From Azophilus sp965199705 (lineage in GTDB: Bacteria > Pseudomonadota > Gammaproteobacteria > Pseudomonadales > Azotimanducaceae): DNA of 64,000 nucleotides. Every line of letters starts with the position of its first letter. The first letter of the stretch is position 1. Location of the stretch: assembly GCA_965199705.1 (NCBI GenBank), contig OZ241359.1, positions 124,001 to 188,000 on the forward strand. The letters are read 5' to 3'. Positions 42,861 through 51,857 of this stretch are shown piece after piece. Below the pieces are notes generated by a model. It was not told the origin of the DNA, did no database searches, and was given only the letters and a program-made list of their open reading frames with translations. Both the position numbers and the translations under genes were made by a program.

Positions 42861-44060
42861 TCATCGGCAGTAGTGCGCAATCACGCCCGTCAGCGCCCGG
42901 GTGGCAGGTTCAACCTGAGTCAGCGCCAGAAATTCGTCCGGCTGATGCGCCTGCTCGATCCCGCCTGGGCCAAATACCACCGTGTCCGCCCCCAGGCCTT
43001 GATAGAAGGGCGCCTCCGTCCCGAAGTTCACGGTGGTCGGAGACTTGCCGCTCAATTGCCCCAGGAGACGGGCCAGCCCGCCATCCTGAGCCCCGTCGAA
43101 GGGTGGCACGGGCGGATGCAGGGGCGCCAGTGTTGCCGTCACGCCAAGTCGGGACGCAGTCTGGATCACCCGCTCACGCATCAAGGCCAGAACCGCGTCA
43201 GTGTCCATGCCCGGCAACAGGCGCAGATCGATCTGAAGTTCCGCATGTTGGCAGATACGGTTGGGATTGTCTCCGGCGTGCAGGCAACCCAGGTTCAGGG
43301 TGGGCGAGGCTACCTCGAAGAGCGCATTGCGGTGATTGCACGCCAGTTCCCGGCGCACGGCGATGAGCTCCGCCATCACCAACTGCATCGCATCCAGGGC
43401 GTTGCGCCCCAGGTCCGGGTTGGATGAATGGCCGGAAGCGCCCTCCAGGACAATGGAAATCACTGCGAAACCCTTGTGCGCAAACACCGGCCGCAGGCCG
43501 GTTGGTTCGCCGATGATGGCGGCGCTCGCCTTCGGCCTGCCGGTCGCCAGCAGATGGCGGCCACCGGCCATTGACGACTCTTCGTCGCAGGTCGCAACCA
43601 CGGTGATCGGCGCCTTCAGACGGGCCGCCGGGAACTCTGCTGCCGCCGCCAGCGCAATCGGAAAGAACCCCTTCATGTCGCAGGCGCCAAGGCCATAGCA
43701 ACGCCCGTCCTCGACCGTCAACGCCAACGGGTCGGCCCGCCAGGCGTGCTCGTCGAAGGGCACGGTGTCGGTATGCCCGGCGAGCGCCACGCCGCCCTCG
43801 CCGGAACCGAGGGTGGCGATCAGATTGGCCTTTTCCGGCTGCTCCGGCATCGGCAGGATTTCCACGACAAAGCCGAGCGCATCCAGCCAATCGGCCAGCC
43901 GTTCGACCACCCGGCGATTGCCCTGATCGAGGTCCGCACGCGTGCAACTCACCGAAGGTTCCGCCACCAGCGCACTCAACATATCCGTGAAAGTCGGCAG
44001 CACCACCGGCCCCCAGTCATCAGAGATCGCATTCTTGTTGTTTTCCGGCGGCATTGCCAT
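42861..44060 (-). CDS. argE: Acetylornithine deacetylase
   Basis: A 399-aa M20-family metallohydrolase releasing ornithine from N-acetylornithine. Zinc-site motifs are VALAGHTDTVPFD, GLGACDMKGFFPIALAA and TCDEESSMAGGRHL, with IIGEPTGLRPV and the dimerisation-domain GHSSNPDLGRNALDAM. The ATG giving MAMPPENNKN is preferred; the frame extends 51 codons further without family match into the divergent coxG region. It forms an argE-argA-miaB unit. Having argE alongside argA indicates the linear, non-recycling arginine route. No argJ is seen in the window. Confidence 0.93.
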   Translation of the reverse strand: MAMPPENNKNAISDDWGPVVLPTFTDMLSALVAEPSVSCTRADLDQGNRRVVERLADWLDALGFVVEILPMPEQPEKANLIATLGSGEGGVALAGHTDTVPFDEHAWRADPLALTVEDGRCYGLGACDMKGFFPIALAAAAEFPAARLKAPITVVATCDEESSMAGGRHLLATGRPKASAAIIGEPTGLRPVFAHKGFAVISIVLEGASGHSSNPDLGRNALDAMQLVMAELIAVRRELACNHRNALFEVASPTLNLGCLHAGDNPNRICQHAELQIDLRLLPGMDTDAVLALMRERVIQTASRLGVTATLAPLHPPVPPFDGAQDGGLARLLGQLSGKSPTTVNFGTEAPFYQGLGADTVVFGPGGIEQAHQPDEFLALTQVEPATRALTGVIAHYCR

Positions 44061-44155
44061 AGTCGGCTCTGTAAATGTAGAGTTGGCTGCATAGCTTCCA
44101 TGGATGGGCGGCGTCGGTTTGAGAGGCGATGCCAGGGGGCGCAAAAGGAGGTTCA

Positions 44156-44602
44156 GTGGAACAGTCAGGAGAATACCGTTTTGCCGCGGGTCGGCAAGCC
44201 GTCTGGGATGCACTGGTTGACGAAGAAGTGATCGAAACCTGCATCCCCGGCTGCGAGGGCCTCATACCGCAGGGGCCGCATCGCTACACGTCGAAGGTAA
44301 AGGCGCGGGTCGGGCCGTTGAGCGCCACCTTTGGCGCCAATATCTGGCTGGAAGAGATGAACCCGCCGGACAACTACAAACTGCATGCGGAGGTCAAGGG
44401 CGCTGGCGGTTTCGGCTATGCCGAAGCCAGGGTGGAATTGACCGAGCTCGACGATGACAACACGCACCTGCGCTATGTGGTCGCAGTGCGTATCGGCGGG
44501 GGCCTCGCGGCAATCGGGCAGCGCCTGGTCGGGGGCGCTATCAATCGGCTCATGGCGGACTTTTTTGCCGCCTTCCATGATGTGATGGACGAGCGCGGCT
44601 AG
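44156..44602 (+). CDS. CoxG-like SRPBCC protein
   Basis: A 148-aa carbon-monoxide-dehydrogenase subunit G (CoxG) family protein with an SRPBCC/START-like fold. The opening QSGEYRFAAGRQAVWDAL and ETCIPGCEGLI, then YTSKVKARVGPLSATF, are typical. The GTG start is set by AGGAGG 5 nt upstream. In CO oxidisers CoxG helps tether the enzyme to the membrane, but no CO dehydrogenase genes are in the window, so the role is unknown. It diverges from argE and its 3' 53 bp overlap the FAD oxidase gene. Confidence 0.82.
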   Translation: MEQSGEYRFAAGRQAVWDALVDEEVIETCIPGCEGLIPQGPHRYTSKVKARVGPLSATFGANIWLEEMNPPDNYKLHAEVKGAGGFGYAEARVELTELDDDNTHLRYVVAVRIGGGLAAIGQRLVGGAINRLMADFFAAFHDVMDERG

Positions 44603-46034
44603 CGACCAAGGCGCGGGCCGCACGCTCGCCGGAACGAACCGCGCCCTCCATGCCGGGCGCATCAAGCGCCGTGTGTTCTCCGGCAAAATGCACAGGCCCG
44701 GCTGTTTCCCGCAGCCCGGCCCGGAACAGGGCAACCCGGCCAGGCGGCCAGGCCGCATAGGCGCCGCCGGCATAGGGATCCTCGCTCCATCTGTGGCGCA
44801 TCAGATAGCGGACGCGGCCTGATGATGCTGGCCGAATTCGCTTGAGTGTGGCCAGCGCCACGCGCTCGAACTCCGCTTCCTCCAGCTTGTCCAGCGCCTC
44901 TGCGCCGGCGCCGTTGACGAACGCCTTGAAGCCGATGCAGGTCTTGCCGTCCGGCGCCAGGCGCGGAAACAGGCGTTCCAGCGGCGTGTCCGTCCACATG
45001 GACCCGGGCAGACCATCCTCCTCCCAGAACGGATCGGCATCGAAGAGCGCAACCGTCACGCGGGTATAACGCATTTCCTGTATGGCCCGCAGCAGGCGCG
45101 GGTCCAGCGGCGCGTCCCATTGCATCTGGCCCAGGGCAGGCAACGGCAGGGTGCAGATGCAGTGACGCGCTCGAAATCTGCTGCCGTCGGCACCATGCGC
45201 CAGCACGCCACCGCTGTCGAGCGCAAGGCTGACAAGCGGCTGACCGAGGCGGATTCGCGCGCCGAGCGCCCGCGCCATGCGAGTGGCAAGCACGCTGGTT
45301 CCCTCGATGATGTGACCGACCCCGGTTTCGCTGCGGAAAGCCAGCAGGCGTTGCCAGGCCGGCAGGGCGCTGACTGCATCGCTGTGATTGTGATTGCCGG
45401 CCACGTTGACAAGGCGCACGGCCTCCTCGGACGCGCCCGCCCGACGCAGCGCATCGCTGATCGAGACGTCCTCGGCCAGCAAGGCAGCGGTATCCCAGTC
45501 CGAGGCTCTGGCCAGCGGATTCGACCGGCCCAGATACCAGGACTCGACCCGCCCCGGCAGCAGGGCCCGTTCGCCGTCCACCAACCGATTGGCTGACGCC
45601 TCTGGCCAATCCTGCGCATGGATGGTTTCGCCGTTGACATGCAGCGTCAATGGCTGTGGTCGGCTGAAGTCCCGAGGCTTTATGGTCAAGCCAAAGATCT
45701 CGGCCAGCGCCCGCACCCGACGATAGGAGTCGCCCACCTCCACCGCGCCGAACTCAGGTCGGTCCGGCAGATCAAGCTGTGTGTGCGCACGGCCACCGAC
45801 GCGCTCCCTGGCCTCGACAACCAGGACGTCCCGTCCGGCTTGCGTCAGCACCCGGGCTGCCGCCAGCCCGGCCAATCCGGCGCCAAGCACCAGAACCTCG
45901 GCAGACTCTTCCGGCCCGCGCAACCGACCACAGCCTGCGGCAAGACCGACCAGGCCAGCGCCCGCCGATTTCAGGAATGCGCGCCGACCAACAGCGTCAG
46001 GTCGGGCCAGTACGGGGTTACACTTGGCGCTCAT
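44550..46034 (-). CDS. Exported FAD-dependent amine oxidase, Tat type
   Basis: A 494-aa flavin monoamine-oxidase-like protein. The N-terminus carries GRRAFLKSAGAGLVGLAAGC, a twin-arginine motif with a lipobox-like end, so export by Tat and lipid anchoring are both possible. The FAD Rossmann motif VLVLGAGLAGLAAARVL and the GG motif VGGRAHTQL follow. The C-terminal FAD segment is VHFAGEHTALDAPGMEGAVRSG. Substrate not predictable (amine, amino acid or similar). Upstream is the divergent quinone oxidoreductase gene. Confidence 0.87.
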   Translation of the reverse strand: MSAKCNPVLARPDAVGRRAFLKSAGAGLVGLAAGCGRLRGPEESAEVLVLGAGLAGLAAARVLTQAGRDVLVVEARERVGGRAHTQLDLPDRPEFGAVEVGDSYRRVRALAEIFGLTIKPRDFSRPQPLTLHVNGETIHAQDWPEASANRLVDGERALLPGRVESWYLGRSNPLARASDWDTAALLAEDVSISDALRRAGASEEAVRLVNVAGNHNHSDAVSALPAWQRLLAFRSETGVGHIIEGTSVLATRMARALGARIRLGQPLVSLALDSGGVLAHGADGSRFRARHCICTLPLPALGQMQWDAPLDPRLLRAIQEMRYTRVTVALFDADPFWEEDGLPGSMWTDTPLERLFPRLAPDGKTCIGFKAFVNGAGAEALDKLEEAEFERVALATLKRIRPASSGRVRYLMRHRWSEDPYAGGAYAAWPPGRVALFRAGLRETAGPVHFAGEHTALDAPGMEGAVRSGERAARALVASRARPSHHGRRQKSPP

Positions 46035-46138
46035 GGCAGGTGGATACCGTTTTTTGGAACAGGGGCTTGTTCTGAAACGCCGCCCATTGTCGGCAATTCA
46101 GCGGCCTGCCGCCAGTTGCTCTGTGCCAGGAGCCGGCC

Positions 46139-47197
46139 ATGCCGCCTGACGCCGGAACGCAAACAGCGCGCGCCATACTCTGTGAATCAATCTCCGACGA
46201 TGTGGCCAGCGTGCGCCTGCAAACGCTGTCGGTGCCGCCGCCGGGCCCAGGCGAGGTGCAGGTCGGCGTGCGCGCCTGCGCTGTCAACTTCCCGGATCTG
46301 CTGATGATTCAGGGCAAGTATCAGTTCAAGCCACCGCTACCCTTCTCGCCCGGCGGCGAATTCTCCGGGCCGGTGCTGGCGACAGGCCCAGGCGTCCACC
46401 GCTGGCAGGTCGGTGACCCGGTGGTGGCCAGCAAGCGCTACGGCGGATTCTGCGAGCGCGTCAATGTGCCGGAGACGTCCGTGCAACCGAAGCCGACGGC
46501 GCTGTCCTGGGCTGAGGCGTCCGCCTATCAGACAGCCTATCTCACCGCCTGGGTCGCCCTGGTGAGCCGAGGCAACCTGCAAGCAGGCGAGACCCTGCTG
46601 GTGCACGGCGCCACCGGGGGCGTCGGTATGGCAGCAGTGGATCTCGGCAAGCATCTCGGCGCCAGGGTGATCGCCACCGGCGGGCGTGACGACAAGCTGG
46701 CGGTCGTGCGCGCTCGCGGCGCGGACCACGTCATCAACTACACCTTGCCGGACGGCCGCCTTGGCGGTTTTCGCGAGCGCGTCAAGGCGTTGTCCGAGGG
46801 CCGCGGCGCAGACGTGATCTTCGATCCGGTCGGTGGCGATGTATTCGACGAATCCATGCGCTGCGTCAATTGGGGTGGACGCCTGCTCAGCATCGGCTTC
46901 ACCAGCGGACGCTTCCCGCAAGCGCCGGTCAACCTGATCCTGATCAAGCAGATCAGCGTCGTCGGCGTGCGCGCCGGCGAGTATGGGCGACGCGACCCGG
47001 CAGCCGGACAGGCCAGCCGCGAGGCAGTGCAGGCGCTGGCCGAATCTGGCGCCATCCACCCGCAAGTCTGCCGCGGCTTTCCCCTGGAAGAGGCGGCCCA
47101 GGCCCTGTGTCTGCTTCAGAACCGGGAAGTGGTCGGCAAGACGGTGGTCACCATGAACGGTTATGTCGCGCCGACGCAAACCGCACCTTCGATCTGA
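46139..47197 (+). CDS. NADPH:quinone oxidoreductase family protein (MDR superfamily)
   Basis: A 352-aa medium-chain dehydrogenase/reductase of the quinone-reductase type, without structural-zinc cysteines. The GroES-like domain has VNFPDLLMIQGKYQFKP and FSPGGEFSGPVLATG. The nucleotide domain has LLVHGATGGVGMAAVDLGKHLGARVIATGG and ADVIFDPVGGDVF. It probably reduces quinones or alpha,beta-unsaturated carbonyls with NADPH. It stands alone between the FAD oxidase and clpB. Confidence 0.88.
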   Translation: MPPDAGTQTARAILCESISDDVASVRLQTLSVPPPGPGEVQVGVRACAVNFPDLLMIQGKYQFKPPLPFSPGGEFSGPVLATGPGVHRWQVGDPVVASKRYGGFCERVNVPETSVQPKPTALSWAEASAYQTAYLTAWVALVSRGNLQAGETLLVHGATGGVGMAAVDLGKHLGARVIATGGRDDKLAVVRARGADHVINYTLPDGRLGGFRERVKALSEGRGADVIFDPVGGDVFDESMRCVNWGGRLLSIGFTSGRFPQAPVNLILIKQISVVGVRAGEYGRRDPAAGQASREAVQALAESGAIHPQVCRGFPLEEAAQALCLLQNREVVGKTVVTMNGYVAPTQTAPSI

Positions 47198-47263
47198 CAA
47201 TCATCGACAGGGGCGCCTGACAGCTACTGACTCAGGAGTTTGCGCCCGAGCCCCCTGACAACC

Positions 47264-47292
47264 GTTGAAAACCCGGCGGGCGGACGCATCTT
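47264..47292 (+). promoter_or_regulatory. Candidate heat-shock (sigma32) promoter of clpB
   Basis: GTTGAAA (47264-47270) and CGCATCTT (47285-47292) are 14 bp apart, close to the CTTGAAA / CCCCATnT pattern of RpoH promoters. They lie 37 bp upstream of the clpB ATG, which fits a heat-shock chaperone. Confidence 0.45.
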
Positions 47293-47328
47293 CGGAACAA
47301 TTCCGACTCATATCCTGCGGAGTGACCG

Positions 47329-49962
47329 ATGTCCACGGAGCGCATGACCCACCGCCTGCAAGCCGCGTTTGCCGACGCCACTGCCCTGGCCGCTGGCCGG
47401 GACCACTCGGTACTGGAGCCCGCCCACCTGCTTCAGATCCTGATTCAGCCTGGACCGGGAAGTCTGCTGCCATTGCTCATTCAGGCCGGCGGTGATGCCG
47501 GCAAGATTGATGCGTGCCTGAATGCGGCGCTGGATCGAGTGGCCAGGGTCGCCGAGCCCACCGGCGACATACCGCCCTCCCGAGATCTGGTGCGGGCCAT
47601 GAATCTGGCTGCCGGTATCGCGCAAAAGGCCGGAGACCAGTTTCTGTCCAGCGAGCAGATGCTGCGCGCGCTGGCCGCCACCGGTCCACTGAAAGCCGCG
47701 CTGGCCGAGGCCGGCGTGGTTCTGGAACGACTTGATGCGGCGGTGGAAGCGATGCGCCAGGGCGATGCCGTGCAGGACGCAGACGATGAGGCGCATCGCG
47801 AAGCGCTGACCCGATACTGCATCGACCTGACTGAACGCGCGGAGCAGGGCAAGCTGGACCCGGTGATCGGCCGTGATGACGAGATTCGCCGGACCATTCA
47901 GGTGCTGCAACGGCGCACCAAGAACAATCCGGTGCTGATCGGTGAGCCAGGCGTCGGCAAGACCGCCATCATCGAAGGGCTGGCGCAGCGCATTCTCAAC
48001 GGCGAGGCGCCGGAGGGACTGAAACACAAGCGCATTCTCGCGCTTGATCTCGGCGCCTTGATCGCCGGCGCAAAGTTCCGTGGCGAATTCGAGGAACGCC
48101 TGAAGGCTGTGTTGCGCGAACTGGACAAGCAGGCAGGCCGGGTAATCCTGTTCATTGATGAATTGCACACGGTGGTCGGCGCCGGCAAGGCGGAGGGATC
48201 CCTGGACGCCGGCAACATGCTCAAGCCGGCGCTCGCGCGCGGCGAGCTGCACTGCGTCGGCGCCACCACCCTGAACGAGTACCGCCTGCACATCGAGAAG
48301 GACGCGGCGCTTGAGCGCCGCTTTCAGAAGGTGCTGATCGACGAACCGGATGTCACCGACACCATCGCCATATTGCGTGGGCTGAAGGAGCGCTACGAGC
48401 TGCATCACGCCGTGGACATCACGGACCCGGCGATTGTCGCCGCTGCCAGGCTCTCGCATCGCTACATCAGCGATCGGCAGCTGCCGGACAAGGCCATCGA
48501 CCTCATCGACGAAGCCGCCAGCCGGATCCGAATGGAGATCGACTCCAAGCCGGAAGTGATGGACAAGCTTGAACGTCGGCTTGTTCAACAGAAGATGGAA
48601 GTGGAAGCGCTCAAGCAGGAGAGCGATGCGGCCAGCAGTCGCCGCCGACAGGCGCTCGAGGAGAGCATTCAGTCTCTGGAGGCGGAATACGCCAGCCTGG
48701 AGGAGGTCTGGCTCGCGGAAAAGGCCAGCGTCCGCGGCGCTCAGGAAATCAAGGGTCAACTCGATCAGCTGCGGTTGGACTTCGATGCGGCTAAGCGAGC
48801 CGGGGACCTCACCCGGATGTCGGAGTTGCAGTACGGCGAGATTCCGAATCTCGAACGCCAGCTCGCCTCGGCGACCGAGCCGATGGAGCGCCAGCTTCTG
48901 CGCAACAAGGTAACCGAAGAGGAAATCGGTCAGATCGTCTCCAGCTGGACGGGCATCCCGATCAGCAAGCTGCTTGAAGGCGAGAAGGAAAAGCTGCTGC
49001 GCCTTGAGGATCACCTGCATCAGCGCGTGATCGGCCAGGATGAAGCCGTCACCAGCGTGGCCGATGCAGTGCGTCGCGCGCGCGCCGGGGTGGCGGAACC
49101 GAATCGGCCCAATGGCTCCTTCATGTTTCTCGGGCCGACGGGCGTCGGCAAGACCGAGCTCTGCAAGGCGCTCGCGCAGTATCTCTTCGACAGCGAGGAG
49201 GCGCTGCTGCGCCTGGACATGTCAGAATTCATGGAAAAGCACTCGGTGGCCCGGCTGATCGGCGCGCCACCCGGCTATGTCGGATACGAGGAAGGCGGCT
49301 ATCTCACCGAACGGGTGCGCCGCCGGCCATACTCGCTGATATTGCTTGACGAGATCGAGAAAGCGCATCCAGACGTATTCAACATCCTGTTGCAGGTCCT
49401 GGACGACGGCCGCCTCACCGACGGCCACGGGCGCACCGTGGATTTTCGCAACTGCGTTTTGGTGATGACCTCGAATCTGGCGTCCGATCTGATTCAGAAC
49501 ATGACCGAAGCTGCGGCCGATCGCCAGGATACGGCAGTCGGCACGGCCAATGGCGGCCAGGTGGATTCCATGCGCGAGGCGGTGCTTGGCGTCGTCACGC
49601 AGCATTTCCGCCCGGAGTTTCTCAACCGCGTGGATGATCTGGTCGTCTTCCACCCACTGGACAAAGCCCAGGTCGCGGCGATTGCCGGGTTGCAACTCGA
49701 CATTCTGCGCGGTCGCCTGGCGGAACAGGGTGTTGGTATCGAGCTGAGTGCGGCGGCGCGCGCTGCACTGGTCGAAGCCGGCTTCGACCCGGTGTACGGC
49801 GCCCGACCGCTGAAGCGCGTGGTACAGAAGCAGATCGAGAATCCGTTGGCGTCGAGGCTGCTCGCTGGCCAAGTGGGCGCAGGCCAGCAACTTCAGGTGG
49901 ATTACAGGAACGGCGCCTGGCGCTTCGAAACGACGCCGGTCACAGACGCCGATCAGCCATAG
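47329..49962 (+). CDS. clpB: Protein disaggregase ClpB
   Basis: An 877-aa Hsp100 disaggregase that works with DnaK. It has a ClpN domain (1-145), AAA1 Walker A GEPGVGKTAIIEG (about 208), and the long coiled-coil middle domain (about 410-525, MEVEALKQESDAASSRRRQ). AAA2 Walker A is GPTGVGKTELCKA (about 605). The FNILLQVLDDGRLTDGHGRTVDF block and the C-terminal GARPLKRVVQKQIENPLA also fit. The middle domain distinguishes it from ClpA. GGAG lies 7 nt before the ATG. Its last 10 bp overlap dctM tail to tail. Confidence 0.96.
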   Translation: MSTERMTHRLQAAFADATALAAGRDHSVLEPAHLLQILIQPGPGSLLPLLIQAGGDAGKIDACLNAALDRVARVAEPTGDIPPSRDLVRAMNLAAGIAQKAGDQFLSSEQMLRALAATGPLKAALAEAGVVLERLDAAVEAMRQGDAVQDADDEAHREALTRYCIDLTERAEQGKLDPVIGRDDEIRRTIQVLQRRTKNNPVLIGEPGVGKTAIIEGLAQRILNGEAPEGLKHKRILALDLGALIAGAKFRGEFEERLKAVLRELDKQAGRVILFIDELHTVVGAGKAEGSLDAGNMLKPALARGELHCVGATTLNEYRLHIEKDAALERRFQKVLIDEPDVTDTIAILRGLKERYELHHAVDITDPAIVAAARLSHRYISDRQLPDKAIDLIDEAASRIRMEIDSKPEVMDKLERRLVQQKMEVEALKQESDAASSRRRQALEESIQSLEAEYASLEEVWLAEKASVRGAQEIKGQLDQLRLDFDAAKRAGDLTRMSELQYGEIPNLERQLASATEPMERQLLRNKVTEEEIGQIVSSWTGIPISKLLEGEKEKLLRLEDHLHQRVIGQDEAVTSVADAVRRARAGVAEPNRPNGSFMFLGPTGVGKTELCKALAQYLFDSEEALLRLDMSEFMEKHSVARLIGAPPGYVGYEEGGYLTERVRRRPYSLILLDEIEKAHPDVFNILLQVLDDGRLTDGHGRTVDFRNCVLVMTSNLASDLIQNMTEAAADRQDTAVGTANGGQVDSMREAVLGVVTQHFRPEFLNRVDDLVVFHPLDKAQVAAIAGLQLDILRGRLAEQGVGIELSAAARAALVEAGFDPVYGARPLKRVVQKQIENPLASRLLAGQVGAGQQLQVDYRNGAWRFETTPVTDADQP

Positions 49963-51302
49963 GCCCGGGCCGGCAACCAGGTGACCAGCGACTCCCAGTT
50001 GAACAGGATCACGAGGCCGATCAGCTGCAGGCCGATAAACGGCAAGACGCCGCGATAGACGGTCTGAACGGATACCGCCGGCGGCGCAACGCCCTTCAGG
50101 TAGAAGATCGCAAACCCCACGGGAGGCGTCAGAAAGCTGGTTTGCAGGCATACCGCAAAGAGGACGGTGAACCAGACCGGATCGAAGCCGAGATTCGCCA
50201 CGACCGGCGACACCAGCGGCAGGACGATCAGCGTCAGTTCGATCCAGTCGAGAAAGAATCCGAGCAGAAAGGTGGCCACCAGGATGGTGATGAGAATGCC
50301 GCTGGCGCCAAAGGGCAGGTTCAGAAGTGCGGCCTCGATCAGCTCATCACCGCCAAGGCCGCGGAGCACCAAGGAGAAGGCAGTGGCGCCGAGAAATACC
50401 GCGAAGATGAACGCGGTAGTGCGCGTGGTCTCGTAGAGCACCGACTTGAAATCCTTCATGCTCAGCCGCCGCTTCGCCAGCGCCAGCAGCAAGGCGCCGG
50501 CAGCGCCGACTCCAGCCGCTTCCGTTGGCGTCGCCAGGCCGAAAAAGATGCTGCCAAGCACGGCCAGTATCAGGGCTGCGGCAGGCAGGATCGCCAGCGC
50601 CAGATCGCCGATCACGCGCCAGTTCGCTGACACGGAAGCGACTGCCGGCGCGCCGCTCGGGCGCAGCAGGCCGTACCCCAGGAGATAGAGCATGTAGAGG
50701 CCGCCAAGCAGTGCCCCGGGGAAGACTGCGCCCAGGAACAGATCGCCGACGCTCATGGCCATGCGATCTGCCATCAGCACCAGCATGATGCTGGGCGGTA
50801 TCAGGATGCCCAGGGTGCCCACGGCGCATACGGTTCCGGATGCCAGCGCCTGGTCGTAGCCTTGCTTGAGCATGATCGGCAGGCCGAGCAGCGCCAGCAG
50901 CACGACGGAAGCGCCGATGATGCCGGTGGTCGCCGCCAGCAGCAGCCCGATCAGCGTGACAGAAAGCGCAAGGCCGCCGCGCACGCCGCCAAGCAGGCGG
51001 GAAAAGCCGAGCATGAGCTGATTGGCAATCCCGGAACGGTCGAGCAGCAGGCCCATGAGGATGAACATGGGCAAAGCGACCAGCACCCAGTTCTCCATGA
51101 CGTTCCAGGAGCGGTCCACCACCAGGCCGGCATAGTTCCAGTCCAGCGCCAGGGGCAGATTGAAATCCACCTGCAGCACAATCGCCAGGGCGGTGAACAG
51201 TACAGCCAATCCGCCCAGGATCCAGGCCACCGGGAAGCCAGTGAAAACCAGGCACATGAAACTCGCGAAGAGGGCGATGGCGAGGATTTCGCTGCCGGTC
51301 AT
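49953..51302 (-). CDS. dctM: TRAP transporter large permease (DctM)
   Basis: A 449-aa DctM-type permease with about 12 hydrophobic helices. MEGENWVLVALPMFILMGLLLDRSG-type sequence, GLALSVTLIGLLLAATTGIIGASVVLLALLGLP and the C-terminal TSFLTPPVGFAIFYLKGVAPP are characteristic. It uses an ion gradient to import the solute handed over by the binding protein. The ATG overlaps the dctQ stop (ATGA). It is the last gene of the MFS-dctP-dctQ-dctM operon. Confidence 0.93.
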   Translation of the reverse strand: MTGSEILAIALFASFMCLVFTGFPVAWILGGLAVLFTALAIVLQVDFNLPLALDWNYAGLVVDRSWNVMENWVLVALPMFILMGLLLDRSGIANQLMLGFSRLLGGVRGGLALSVTLIGLLLAATTGIIGASVVLLALLGLPIMLKQGYDQALASGTVCAVGTLGILIPPSIMLVLMADRMAMSVGDLFLGAVFPGALLGGLYMLYLLGYGLLRPSGAPAVASVSANWRVIGDLALAILPAAALILAVLGSIFFGLATPTEAAGVGAAGALLLALAKRRLSMKDFKSVLYETTRTTAFIFAVFLGATAFSLVLRGLGGDELIEAALLNLPFGASGILITILVATFLLGFFLDWIELTLIVLPLVSPVVANLGFDPVWFTVLFAVCLQTSFLTPPVGFAIFYLKGVAPPAVSVQTVYRGVLPFIGLQLIGLVILFNWESLVTWLPARAYG

Positions 51303-51835
51303 GAGGCGTCTCCGGTATCGCCGTCCCGGCCCAGGAAGAGCCAGGCCCAGACCCGCGACAGCCGCGACAGGGCGGCCAGCAGCAGAAAGATGAATCCCAG
51401 AGGCAGCATAGCCTTCATGAGCCAGCGCAAGGGCAGCCCGCCGGGAGACGCGGACACCTCGGAAACGGCAAAGCTGTCGAGCACAAAGGGGACGCTGAAG
51501 ATCAGCACCAGCAAGGCAAACGGCAGCAACAGCAGCAAGAGGCCATACAGTTCCACCCAGGCCCTGGAGGTGGGTGCGAGGCGTTCATGCAAGACATCGA
51601 CGCGGATGTGGGCGTCCGCCAGGAGCGCATAGCCGAGCCCGAAGAGAAAGCCGGTGGCGTAGATGTGCCACTGAATCTCCTCGAATTCGATGCGCCCCTC
51701 ACCCAGGGCGTAGCGCAGGATGACATTGACCACGATCACCAGCAGCAACAGCAGCCACAACCAGGAGGCGTAGCGGCCAATCCGGTTGATCCAGGGGTCG
51801 ATCGTGCGCGAGAGCCAGGTGCTTGGCAAATCCAT
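51299..51835 (-). CDS. dctQ: TRAP transporter small permease (DctQ)
   Basis: A 178-aa four-helix DctQ protein. The family features ILRYALGEGRIEFEEIQWHIYATGFLFGLGYAL and ADAHIRVDVL (the AHIRVD motif) are present. It pairs with DctM in the membrane. The ATG before DLPSTWLSRTID is chosen; the longer frame reaches into dctP. It lies 22 bp after dctP and overlaps dctM by 4 bp. Confidence 0.92.
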   Translation of the reverse strand: MDLPSTWLSRTIDPWINRIGRYASWLWLLLLLVIVVNVILRYALGEGRIEFEEIQWHIYATGFLFGLGYALLADAHIRVDVLHERLAPTSRAWVELYGLLLLLLPFALLVLIFSVPFVLDSFAVSEVSASPGGLPLRWLMKAMLPLGFIFLLLAALSRLSRVWAWLFLGRDGDTGDAS

Positions 51836-51857
51836 CTTGCGGGCCAGGGCGAGGCTG

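Noticed and set aside
44067..44082. Possible ArgR operator (CTCT-gtaaatgt-AGAG) between argE and coxG
   Set aside because: Outer arms are symmetric but the sequence does not match the ArgR TGAAT/ATTCA pattern, so no regulator is assigned.
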